From: Streptomyces dioscori
Lineage (GTDB): Bacteria > Actinomycetota > Actinomycetes > Streptomycetales > Streptomycetaceae
DNA: 64,000 nt
NCBI RefSeq assembly: GCF_003024195.1
Contig: NZ_KZ679047.1
Location: 234,734 to 298,733, forward strand
Direction of reading: 5' to 3'
Position numbers and translations under genes: made by a program. Shown here one piece after another: positions 56,837 through 64,000 of the stretch. The notes beneath the pieces are model-generated. The model ran no database searches, had not been told where the DNA came from, and saw only the letters and a program-made list of their open reading frames with translations. Numbering within the stretch: position 1 is the first letter of the stretch; each line of letters starts with the position of its first letter.

Positions 56837-58432
56837 TCACCGGTGGCTGAACCACGCCATCGCCGGCAGCGCCTTGTCGTCGTAGCCGAACAGGGCCTGG
56901 TTCTCCCAGCCGTTGCCGGACGAGGGATCCGTGGGGTCCCAGCCGTTGCCGGTCACCGCGGTCCAGGTGGACTCCCAGTAGAAGATGCCGAGCCCGCGGC
57001 CGTTCGGTACGGCCTCCACGATGCTCGCGACGTCCTTCATCCACTGGGTCTGCCCTGCCGTCGAGGCGGCGTAACCGGGCACCAGCTCACTCGCGAGATC
57101 GATGATGTTCTCGTGTGTGTCCTTGCTGTCCAGCCGGAAGGGATAGGCCGTCTCGGCGAGGTACACCGGCTTGCCGTAGCGGGACGCGGCGTCGTCCAGG
57201 GTCGTCTGGAAGTCGGCGAGCGTGCCGTGCCAGTAGCCGTAGTAGGACAGGCCGATGACGTCGAACTTCACGCCGTTGGACACGGCGCTGTCGAACCACC
57301 AGCGGGTGCCTGCCAGATCGCCGCCCTTGGCGAGGTGGATCGCCACGGTCGTACCGGAGTTGACCGCCTTGACGGCGTCGTAGCCGGAGTTCAGCAGTCC
57401 GGCGAGCTGCGACCAGTTCGAGGTGGAGCCCTCGTTCCAGAGCATGCCGCCGTTGATCTCGTTGCCGACCTGCACCATGTCGGCGGTGGTGCCCTGGGCC
57501 TTCAGGGCGTTGAGAACGTCGTACGTGTGGTTGTAGACGTCCGTCCTCAGCTGGCTGTACGAGTGTCCGGACCAGGCGGCGGGCTTGGACTGGGCGCCCG
57601 GGTCGGCCCAGGTGTCCGAGTAGTGGAAGTCGACGAGGAGTTTCATGCCCTGCGCCTTGACACGCTTGGCGACGGCGAGGACGTGCGCCTTGTCGTTGTA
57701 GCCGTCGGCGGGGTTCACCCACACCTTGAGACGGGCGTAGTTCTGCCCGGCGGACCTGAGGACGGCGAGGGCGTCACCGGTGGCGCCGGAACTGTTCTTG
57801 TAGACCCCGCCCTTGGCCTCGCTCTTGGCGAGTGACGAAACGTCAGACCCCTTGATGGCAAGCCCTGTTGAGCCGGAGGTGAAAGTCAGGTCGTCCACAT
57901 TGATCCAGTTGCCGGCCTTGGCGTCGGAGTTGACGCTGATCGTGCACTGGTTGTTCGTCACGGCTATGGAGGTGACGATCCGGAGCCAGCCGCTGGACGA
58001 GACCGGGATGTCGGTGCGCTGCTCCGCGCTGCCGCAGTTCTTGAGCGCGAGGTAGGCGGAGTTCTGGCCGCCGCCCGAGCGCACCCAGGCGGTGAGCTTG
58101 TAGGTGCCGTTGGTCAGGCCGGAGAGGTACTGGTAGGTCTCCACCTTGTACGCGGAGGCCGCGTAGTGCGTGAGCCGGTAGCCGCCGGTGTGGCCGCCCG
58201 ACTCGGTGAAGGAGGCCGCGTTCTGGCCTCCGGCCGAGTAGGCCGTCCAGCCGGTGGGAGTGGCGGTGCCGGTGCCGTTCGCTTCGAAGCCGGGGTTGGC
58301 GAGGGTGGTGGCCGCGGATGCGCTCTGCGCGGGTAGCAGGGTGAGGGAGAGGGCTGCTGCGAGGGGCAGGAGCAGGGCCCTGAGTGTGCGGCTTGTGCGG
58401 CTTGTGCGGCTGGTGCGTCTGGGTTGGAACAT
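56837..58432 (-). CDS. ganB: Secreted GH53 endo-beta-1,4-galactanase with N-terminal carbohydrate-binding domain
   Basis: A 531-residue exported arabinogalactan endo-galactosidase that cuts beta-1,4-galactan side chains of pectin. The N-terminus has SRT repeats, a signal peptide ending at about ASA, and then a beta-sandwich CBM61-like module (residues 45-185, LANPGFEANG ... NWINVDDLTF). The catalytic barrel has acid Glu325 in VGNEINGG and nucleophile Glu427 in VYLAETAYPF. It ends NQALFGYDDKALPAMAWFSHR. It is downstream of the GH42 gene, separated by a dispersed hairpin repeat. Confidence 0.9.
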   Translation of the reverse strand: MFQPRRTSRTSRTSRTLRALLLPLAAALSLTLLPAQSASAATTLANPGFEANGTGTATPTGWTAYSAGGQNAASFTESGGHTGGYRLTHYAASAYKVETYQYLSGLTNGTYKLTAWVRSGGGQNSAYLALKNCGSAEQRTDIPVSSSGWLRIVTSIAVTNNQCTISVNSDAKAGNWINVDDLTFTSGSTGLAIKGSDVSSLAKSEAKGGVYKNSSGATGDALAVLRSAGQNYARLKVWVNPADGYNDKAHVLAVAKRVKAQGMKLLVDFHYSDTWADPGAQSKPAAWSGHSYSQLRTDVYNHTYDVLNALKAQGTTADMVQVGNEINGGMLWNEGSTSNWSQLAGLLNSGYDAVKAVNSGTTVAIHLAKGGDLAGTRWWFDSAVSNGVKFDVIGLSYYGYWHGTLADFQTTLDDAASRYGKPVYLAETAYPFRLDSKDTHENIIDLASELVPGYAASTAGQTQWMKDVASIVEAVPNGRGLGIFYWESTWTAVTGNGWDPTDPSSGNGWENQALFGYDDKALPAMAWFSHR

Positions 58433-58533
58433 CGTCGTCGTTGTCCCTTCGACGTGATGTGGATGTGATCCCCGTGCGGTGACGGGGGGTTTTGCTCGCC
58501 CCCGCCGCCCCTACCCGTTCCCGTCCACGACTC

Positions 58534-58648
58534 GGGGGCGCTGCCCCCGAACCCCCGGTCCTCAAACGCCGGACGGGCTGAAGCGTCGCCGGACCGGCGG
58601 ATACCTCCAGCCCGTCCGGCGTTTGAGGACAAAGGGGGGCGAGGGGGC
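58534..58648. repeat. Dispersed hairpin repeat (REP-like)
   Basis: GTCCTCAAACGCCGGACGGG plus CTG (58558-58580) and its exact complement (58608-58630) form 23-base arms around a 27-base loop, flanked by outer GGGGGCGCTGCCCCC / GGGGGCGCAGCCCCC blocks. The sequence is recognised as a common intergenic element of Streptomyces chromosomes. It lies between GH42 and GH53 and could attenuate or stabilise their shared message. Confidence 0.85.
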
Positions 58649-58708
58649 GCAGCCCCCATGCAGTGACGGGAAGGGTAAGGGCGGCGGGGGCGAAAACTGC
58701 AGGTCGGA

Positions 58709-60769
58709 TCAGTCGTCGAGGCGCACGACCCGTACGGCCCCCGCCGGCACCGCGAGCCGCCCAGCAGCCCGCTCCCCCGTCAGCAACTCAGTACCGTGCG
58801 CATCGAGCGGCACCTTGACCTCCACACCGGAGTGGTTGATGGCGAACAGGAACGCCCCCGACTCCCCCGCCCGCCGCACGACCTCGACATCCCGCGGCAG
58901 ATCGGCCCGCGGAGCGATCCGCGCATCGTCCGCGGCCCACCCGATCAGCGCGTCCAGCCCGGCGGCCCCCAGCCGCGTGGACACGTACCACGCGGACCCC
59001 GCCCCGAGCCGGTGCCGGGTGACCGCGGGATGCCCGGCGGCGAGCCCGTCGGCGTACGTCCACACGGTCTCGGCGCCGCGCGGCACGACGAACTCGCTCC
59101 ACACGTCACCGGCGAGTTCGGAGCCGTCGGGACCGGTGAGGCGCACCTGGTCGCCCGCGAGGAGCGGCGAGAACTCCTCGACGGTCAGGCCGAGCACGTC
59201 CCGCAGCGGGCCGGGGTACGCGCCGTCGTGCACGGCGTCGTGCTCGTCGACGATGCCGGAGAAGTACGAGACGACGAGCGTGCCGCCGTTCTCGACGTAC
59301 TCCTTGAGGTTGAGCCCGGCGGCCTCGGTCATCAGGTAGAGCGCGGGGACCACGACCAGCGGGTAGGCCGACAGGTCGGCCTCCGGGTGGGCGAAGTCGA
59401 CGGTGAGGTGCCGGTCGTAGAGAGCTTCGTAGAAGGAGTCGGCGCGCTCGCGCGGGTCGTGGTCCTCGCTCGGCCGCCAGGCGAGGTTCTGTGCCCACCA
59501 GGAGTGCCAGTCCCACAGGACGGCCGCGTCGGCCACGGTGCGGGTGCCGCGGACCACACTCAACGAGTCGACCGAGGCGCCGAGTTCGACGACTTCGCGC
59601 CACACGCGTGAGTCGGTGCCCGCGTGCGGCAGCATCGAGGAGTGGAACTTCTCCGCACCCCGTCGTGACTGCCGCCACTGGAAGAACATCGCGCCTTCGG
59701 AGCCCCGGGCCACATGGGCGAGCGAGTTGCGGGCCATCTGGCCGGGCTCCTTCGCGGGGTTGCGGGCCTGCCAGTTGACGCCGGACGTGGAGTGTTCGAG
59801 GAGCAGCCAGGGGGCGCCGCCCGCCACGGAACGGGTCAGGTCGGCGGCCATCGCGAGGTTCACGTGCGTACGGCGGCCGTCGGTGATCAGGTAGTGGTCG
59901 TTGCTGACGAGGTCGACCTCGCGGCCCCAGGCCCAGTAGTCGACGGAGTCGCACTGGCTGAGGGCGGTCATGAAGTTCGTGGTGACCGGGATGCCGGGCG
60001 CCAGGCGGTGCAGGATGTCTCGCTCGGCCACGAAGTTCTCGCGCATGGTGGCGTCGGCGAACCGCTTGTAGTCGAGTGCCTGGCCCGGGTTGCCGACGGT
60101 CGGGGCGAGGCGGGGCGGGTTGATCTGGTCGAGGTCCGCGTACCGCTGGCCCCAGAAGGCCGTGCCCCAGGCCTCGTTGACCGCGTCGATCGCGTGCACC
60201 GCGCCGTCCGGGCCGGCCGTGCCGTAGGTCTCCGTGAGCCAGCGGCGGAAGTGTGCGGCGCAGTTCTCGCAGTAGCAGGCCGAGACCGGGACCCCGTACT
60301 CGTTGTGGACGTGCCACAGGGCGAGTGCGGGATGCGCGGCGTACCGCTCCGCGAGGCGCTCGGTGATGTTCGCGGCGGCGGCGCGGTAGTGCGGGTTGCT
60401 GTGGCAGATGGCGCCGCGCGAGCCGAACTCGTACCGGGTCCCGTCGGCGGCCACCGGCAGCGCCCCGGGGTGCTCCCGGTAGAACCAGGCGGGCGGCGCG
60501 ACGGTCGGCGTACCGAGGTCGACGCGTATCCCGTTCTCGTGCAGCAGGTCCAGCACCCGGTCGAGCCAGCCGAAGTCGTAGGTGCCCGGCGAGGGTTCGA
60601 GCAGCGCCCAGGAGAAGATCCCGACGCTGACCATCGTGACGCCGGCCTCGCGCATCAGCCGGACGTCCTCGGGCCAGACGGACTCCGGCCACTGCTCGGG
60701 GTTGTAGTCCCCACCGAAGGCGAGCCGTGCAAGGCCCTTGGGGGTGGTCTCCGGCTTGGACTCCGGCAT
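58709..60769 (-). CDS. ganA: GH42 beta-galactosidase
   Basis: A 686-residue cytoplasmic beta-galactosidase acting on galacto-oligosaccharides. The N-terminal barrel has FGGDYNPEQWPESVWPEDV, acid/base Glu157 in WHVHNEYGVP, the zinc-type Cys cluster CYCENC, and nucleophile Glu325 in LLLEHSTSGVNW. The trimerisation domain and a small beta C-terminal domain follow. The ATG at 60769 follows GGGAGA. It diverges from the ABC importer; together with GH53 this forms a galactan pathway as in B. subtilis ganSPQAB. Confidence 0.93.
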   Translation of the reverse strand: MPESKPETTPKGLARLAFGGDYNPEQWPESVWPEDVRLMREAGVTMVSVGIFSWALLEPSPGTYDFGWLDRVLDLLHENGIRVDLGTPTVAPPAWFYREHPGALPVAADGTRYEFGSRGAICHSNPHYRAAAANITERLAERYAAHPALALWHVHNEYGVPVSACYCENCAAHFRRWLTETYGTAGPDGAVHAIDAVNEAWGTAFWGQRYADLDQINPPRLAPTVGNPGQALDYKRFADATMRENFVAERDILHRLAPGIPVTTNFMTALSQCDSVDYWAWGREVDLVSNDHYLITDGRRTHVNLAMAADLTRSVAGGAPWLLLEHSTSGVNWQARNPAKEPGQMARNSLAHVARGSEGAMFFQWRQSRRGAEKFHSSMLPHAGTDSRVWREVVELGASVDSLSVVRGTRTVADAAVLWDWHSWWAQNLAWRPSEDHDPRERADSFYEALYDRHLTVDFAHPEADLSAYPLVVVPALYLMTEAAGLNLKEYVENGGTLVVSYFSGIVDEHDAVHDGAYPGPLRDVLGLTVEEFSPLLAGDQVRLTGPDGSELAGDVWSEFVVPRGAETVWTYADGLAAGHPAVTRHRLGAGSAWYVSTRLGAAGLDALIGWAADDARIAPRADLPRDVEVVRRAGESGAFLFAINHSGVEVKVPLDAHGTELLTGERAAGRLAVPAGAVRVVRLDD

Positions 60770-60783
60770 GGATTGTCTCCCGC

Positions 60784-60797
60784 TAAATCGATCATTT
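60784..60797. promoter_or_regulatory. Candidate LacI-type operator in front of GH42
   Basis: TAAATCGATCATTT has a CG-centred, partly symmetric A+T-rich shape like LacI-family operators and lies 15 bases before the GH42 start. Symmetry is imperfect. Confidence 0.3.
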
Positions 60798-60857
60798 GGG
60801 AACGTGCACACACTGTTCCAGCGGCGCGAGGCCAACATAACCGCACAGCAACAACCA

Positions 60858-60899
60858 TTGACAAGTGTCCGGGATGTTTCTCTACTGTGAACGCTCACA
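60858..60899 (+). promoter_or_regulatory. Promoter and inverted-repeat operator of galactan importer operon
   Basis: TTGACA at 60858-60863 is followed at standard spacing by a TCTACT/TACTGT -10 region, which is overlapped by TGTGA-ACGC-TCACA (60886-60899), a perfect 5-base-arm inverted repeat of the LacI-family type. The operator would block RNA polymerase directly. The regulator itself is not in the window. Confidence 0.55.
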
Positions 60900-60953
60900 G
60901 AAGCATGGCAGGCCTCCGCAGCAGGCGGAGACCACGGTCAGGGAGATACATCC

Positions 60954-62273
60954 ATGCCACACACGAAGCTGCGCCGCCTCGTGACCATCTCGGTCGCCGT
61001 CTCGCTCGGCGCCACCGCACTCGCCGCCTGCGGGTCCTCCGACGACGACAGCGAGGCCGATGCGGGGCCCGTCTCGCTGACGTACTGGTCCTGGACGCCG
61101 GGCATGGACAAGGTCGCCGACCTGTGGAACGACGGCCAGGGCAAGAAGGACCAGATCAAGGTCACGGTCAAGAAGCAGGCGTCCGGCGACACACTGGTCA
61201 CCAAGATCCTCACCGCGCACAAGGCCAAGAAGGCCCCTGACCTGGTCCAGGCCGAGTACCAGGCGCTGCCGACGCTGGTCAGCAACGACGCGCTCGCCGA
61301 CATAGCCGGTGACGTGGACGGGGTGAAGGACAAGTTCGCCGAGGGCGTCTGGCAGCAGACCACACTGGGCTCGGACGCGGTGTACGCGATCCCGCAGGAC
61401 TCCGGGCCGATGATGTTCTACTACCGCGAGGACCTGTTCAAGAAGTACGGCCTCGACGTCCCGAAGACGTGGGAGGAGTTCGCCGAGACCGCCCGCGCAC
61501 TGAAGAAGAAGGCGCCGGAGACGGACCTGACCACGTTCTCCGCCAACGACTCCGGACTGTTCGCCGGTCTCGCGCAGCAGGCCGGCGCCAAGTGGTGGAC
61601 CACCGAGGGCGACAAGTGGAAGGTCGGCATCGACGACGCGGCCTCGCAGAAGGTCGCCGACTTCTGGGGCGGTCTCGTCAAGGAGGGCGCGATCGACAAC
61701 CAGCCGATGTACACGCCCGCCTGGAACAAGGCGCTGAACACCGGCAAGCAGATCGCCTGGGTGAGCGCGGTCTGGGCGCCGGGCACCCTCACCACCGCCG
61801 CGCCCGACACCAAGGGCAAGTGGGCGATGGCCCCGCTGCCGCAGTGGTCCGCGTCCGAGAACGTCACGGGCAGCTGGGGCGGCTCGTCCACGGCCGTCAC
61901 CACGGACTCCACGCACAAGTCGGCCGCCGCGAAGTTCGCCACCTGGCTGAACACGGACCCCGAGGCGCTGACCGCGCTCGCGAAGGAGGGCGGCATCTAC
62001 CCGGCCGCCACGACCGCGCAGACCAGTGACGCCTTCACCGAGCCGCCGGCGTACTTCTCGAACCAGCCGGACTTCTACACCCAGGCCGCCGCCATCGCGA
62101 AGACCACAGCCCCGTCCGCCTGGGGCCCGAACGTGAACGTCGCGTACACCACCTTCAAGGACGCCTTCGGCGCTGCCGCCAAGAACAAGTCGGACTTCGG
62201 CGCGGCCCTGACGAAGATGCAGGACGACACCGTCGCCGACCTCGACAAGCAGGGCTTCGAGGTCGCGGAGTGA
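60954..62273 (+). CDS. ABC transporter sugar-binding lipoprotein (family 1)
   Basis: A 439-residue extracellular solute-binding protein. The signal peptide ends in a lipobox LAACG with lipid-anchored Cys26. The mature part has SLTYWSWTPGMDKVADLWN, APDLVQAEYQALPTLVSNDALADI and the C-terminal GGSSTAVTTDSTHKSAAAKFATWLN typical of oligosaccharide-binding proteins. The ATG follows GGGAGATACATCC. It is the first gene of the importer and probably binds galacto-oligosaccharides, judged by its GH42/GH53 neighbours. Confidence 0.9.
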   Translation: MPHTKLRRLVTISVAVSLGATALAACGSSDDDSEADAGPVSLTYWSWTPGMDKVADLWNDGQGKKDQIKVTVKKQASGDTLVTKILTAHKAKKAPDLVQAEYQALPTLVSNDALADIAGDVDGVKDKFAEGVWQQTTLGSDAVYAIPQDSGPMMFYYREDLFKKYGLDVPKTWEEFAETARALKKKAPETDLTTFSANDSGLFAGLAQQAGAKWWTTEGDKWKVGIDDAASQKVADFWGGLVKEGAIDNQPMYTPAWNKALNTGKQIAWVSAVWAPGTLTTAAPDTKGKWAMAPLPQWSASENVTGSWGGSSTAVTTDSTHKSAAAKFATWLNTDPEALTALAKEGGIYPAATTAQTSDAFTEPPAYFSNQPDFYTQAAAIAKTTAPSAWGPNVNVAYTTFKDAFGAAAKNKSDFGAALTKMQDDTVADLDKQGFEVAE

Positions 62274-63193
62274 TCAGCGCACGCCGGAAGTCGTACGGGG
62301 TCAAGGGGGCCCCGTATGCCTTCCTCCTCCCCGCGACGATCCTCTTCGCCCTGTTCTTCGCGCTGCCCATCGGCTACGCGGTCTGGCTCAGTCTGCACAA
62401 GGTGCAGGTCAAGGGCCTGGGCCTTGGTTCGGGGGCCCGGAAGGAAGTCTGGGCCGGTCTGGAGAACTACACCGACTCCCTGACCGACTCCGAACTGCTC
62501 GCCGGAGCGCTGCGCGTGCTCGGGTACGGCGCCATCGTCGTCCCGGTCATGCTGGGGCTGGCGCTGCTCTTCGCGCTGATGCTCGACACGGACCGGGTCC
62601 GCCTCGCCCCGGTCACCCGCCTCGCGATCTTCCTGCCGTACGCCATTCCGGGCGTCGTCGCCGCGATGCTCTGGGGCTTCCTCTATCTGCCGGACGTCAG
62701 CCCCTTCTACTTCGTCCTCGACCGACTGGGCCTGCCGCAGCCGGATCTGCTGGACGGCGGGCCGCTGTACATCGCCCTGTCCAACATCGCGGTGTGGGGC
62801 GGCACCGGCTTCAACATGATCGTCATCTACACCGCGCTGCAGGCCATCCCCGCCGAGGTGTACGAGGCGGCCAAGCTGGACGGCGCGACGCCCCTGCAGA
62901 CGGCGCTCAGGATCAAGATCCCGATGGTGGTGCCCTCGCTGGTGCTCACCTTCTTTTTCTCGATCATCGCGACGCTCCAGGTGTTCAGCGAGCCCACCAC
63001 GCTCAAGCCGCTCACCAACTCCGTCTCCACGACCTGGAGTCCGCTGATGAAGGTGTACCAGGACGCCTTCGGCAAGGGCGACATCCACTCCGCCGCGGCG
63101 ACCGCGGTGATCATCGCGCTCGTCACGCTGGTCCTGTCCTTCGGCTTCCTGCGGGCCGCGAACTCCCGTAACAAGCAGGAGGCAGCACAGTGA
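62270..63193 (+). CDS. Sugar ABC transporter permease (MalF type)
   Basis: A 307-residue permease with six membrane helices. The EAA loop that contacts the ATPase reads EVYEAAKLDGATPLQTALRIKIPMV. The N-terminal PYAFLLPATILFALFFALPIGYAVWLSL is typical of the MalF/UgpA branch. The GTG overlaps the stop of the binding protein (GTGA). No ATPase gene is visible; such operons in Streptomyces usually share the MsiK ATPase encoded elsewhere. Confidence 0.92.
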   Translation: MISARRKSYGVKGAPYAFLLPATILFALFFALPIGYAVWLSLHKVQVKGLGLGSGARKEVWAGLENYTDSLTDSELLAGALRVLGYGAIVVPVMLGLALLFALMLDTDRVRLAPVTRLAIFLPYAIPGVVAAMLWGFLYLPDVSPFYFVLDRLGLPQPDLLDGGPLYIALSNIAVWGGTGFNMIVIYTALQAIPAEVYEAAKLDGATPLQTALRIKIPMVVPSLVLTFFFSIIATLQVFSEPTTLKPLTNSVSTTWSPLMKVYQDAFGKGDIHSAAATAVIIALVTLVLSFGFLRAANSRNKQEAAQ

Positions 63194-64000
63194 GTTCTCT
63201 TGCCGTCCGCAAGGCGGCTCCGGCCGCCGGCACGACGCCCGGTACCGCCCAGGGGCCGCCGCTGCGCCGCCGTATCGCCTTCGTCCCGACGGTGACCCTG
63301 CTGATCGGCGCGCTCTACTGCCTGCTGCCGGTGGCGTGGGTGGTGATCGCGGCGACCAAGTCGGGCAGCGAGCTGTTCTCGACGTTCACGTTCCTGCCGG
63401 GCACCGGCTTCACCGAGAACGTCAGGGACCTCAACGCCTACCGCGACGGCGTGTACTGGAAGTGGATGGGCAACTCCGCCCTCTACGCGGGCCTCGGCGC
63501 CCTCCTGTCGACGGCCGTCTCGGCGTTCAGCGGCTACGCGCTGGCCATCTACCGCTTCCGCGGGCGCGAGGCCGTCTTCAACATTCTCCTCGCCGGCGTG
63601 CTGATGCCGCCCGTGATCCTCGCGATCCCGCAGTACCTCCTCATGGCCAAGGCCGACCTCACGGATTCCTACGCGTCCGTGCTGCTGCCGCTGGTCCTGT
63701 CCCCGTACGGCGTGTATCTCGCGCGGATCTACTCCGCGGCGGCCGTGCCGACCGATGTCGTCGAGGCGGGGCGGATGGACGGCGCGAGCGAGCTGCGGAT
63801 TTTCACCCGGATCGCGCTGCCGATGATGGTGCCCGGCCTGGTGACGGTCTTCCTGTTCCAGTTCGTGGCGGTGTGGAACAACTTCCTGCTGCCGTACATC
63901 ATGCTCAGCGACGACGAGAAGTTCCCCATCACCCTCGGTCTGTTCACCCTTCTCGAACAGGGCTCCAACACTCCGGCCCTCTACACGCTGGTGATCACCG
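63190..64000 (+). CDS. Sugar ABC transporter permease (MalG type), truncated at right edge
   Basis: The first 270 residues of the second permease, starting at a GTG overlapping the previous stop (GTGA) and running past base 64000 without a stop. After a cytoplasmic tail (APAAGTTPGTAQGPPLRRR) come helices and the EAA loop VEAGRMDGASELRIFTRIALPMM, followed by FQFVAVWNNFLLPYIML, hallmarks of MalG-type permeases. Only the last few dozen residues should be missing. Confidence 0.92.
   Translation, partial: MSSLAVRKAAPAAGTTPGTAQGPPLRRRIAFVPTVTLLIGALYCLLPVAWVVIAATKSGSELFSTFTFLPGTGFTENVRDLNAYRDGVYWKWMGNSALYAGLGALLSTAVSAFSGYALAIYRFRGREAVFNILLAGVLMPPVILAIPQYLLMAKADLTDSYASVLLPLVLSPYGVYLARIYSAAAVPTDVVEAGRMDGASELRIFTRIALPMMVPGLVTVFLFQFVAVWNNFLLPYIMLSDDEKFPITLGLFTLLEQGSNTPALYTLVIT

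Overview
The window is chromosomal DNA from a Streptomyces-like actinomycete. Base composition is very high in G+C, with G or C at nearly every third codon position. GTG and TTG starts are common, ribosome sites are GGAGG-like, and many gene pairs share GTGA or ATGA stop/start overlaps. Gene families typical of the genus are present (GH75 chitosanase, Rv1733c-like protein, MEDS/STAS regulator, paired CrcB). No tRNA, rRNA, CRISPR array, transposase or phage gene was seen. All functional calls come from reading motifs by eye; no database search was run.

Layout. 0-3 kb: a truncated gene with an LQxxAGNRAV motif runs off the left edge, then a dhaKLM dihydroxyacetone kinase operon. 3-6 kb: a secreted GH75 chitosanase and a divergent fibronectin-III lipoprotein with a DasR-type palindrome upstream, then a surface-anchored repeat-associated protein. 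6-14 kb: PadR, FadH-like dienoyl-CoA reductase, PrmC-like methyltransferase, MarR, quinone reductase/GNAT pair, and a sulfite-oxidase-like protein coupled to a ferredoxin-reductase-like protein. 14-21 kb: phosphoketolase and a dormancy-type locus (Rv1733c-like membrane protein, cyclic-nucleotide-binding protein, DevR/OsdR-like regulator, GAF-GAF histidine kinase) with four matching palindromic boxes. 21-33 kb: CE7 esterase, serine hydrolase, GntR, MMPL exporter with divergent TetR, MEDS-STAS protein, STAND ATPase, alpha/beta hydrolase, CorA-like transporter, VOC protein. 33-38 kb: kdp potassium operon, including kdpF and a 27-residue membrane peptide in front of it. 38-44 kb: methyltransferase, GH13 enzyme, flavin monooxygenase/P450 pair, and divergent from these a short, divergent Rho paralogue. 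44-50 kb: D-Ala-D-Ala carboxypeptidase overlapping antisense with a GT87 mannosyltransferase, an MptB-like transferase, and glutaminase. 50-57 kb: a repeat array, an asparagine uptake/hydrolysis operon with its own FadR-type regulator, two CrcB fluoride channels, a SnoaL-like protein and an acyl-CoA synthetase. 57-64 kb: a galactan utilisation locus (GH53 galactanase, GH42 beta-galactosidase, and an ABC importer whose second permease runs off the right edge).

How the genes work together. The clearest functional units are DhaKLM (PTS-driven triose phosphorylation), the dormancy two-component locus, KdpFABC, the asparagine operon and the galactan locus. In the last, secreted GH53 cuts galactan, the importer takes up oligomers and GH42 finishes them to galactose. 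The most unusual single gene is the short Rho: its ATPase motifs are intact, but two aromatic RNA-binding residues are replaced and a natural Ser sits where a G-to-S change gives bicyclomycin resistance in E. coli.

Two structural themes recur. Short tandem repeats fill several junctions between convergent genes. A dispersed element with the core CGCGCAGTTCCCCGCGCCCC sits at 8.65-8.98, 22.01-22.06 and 49.88-50.28 kb and supplies or abuts the stop codons of neighbouring genes.
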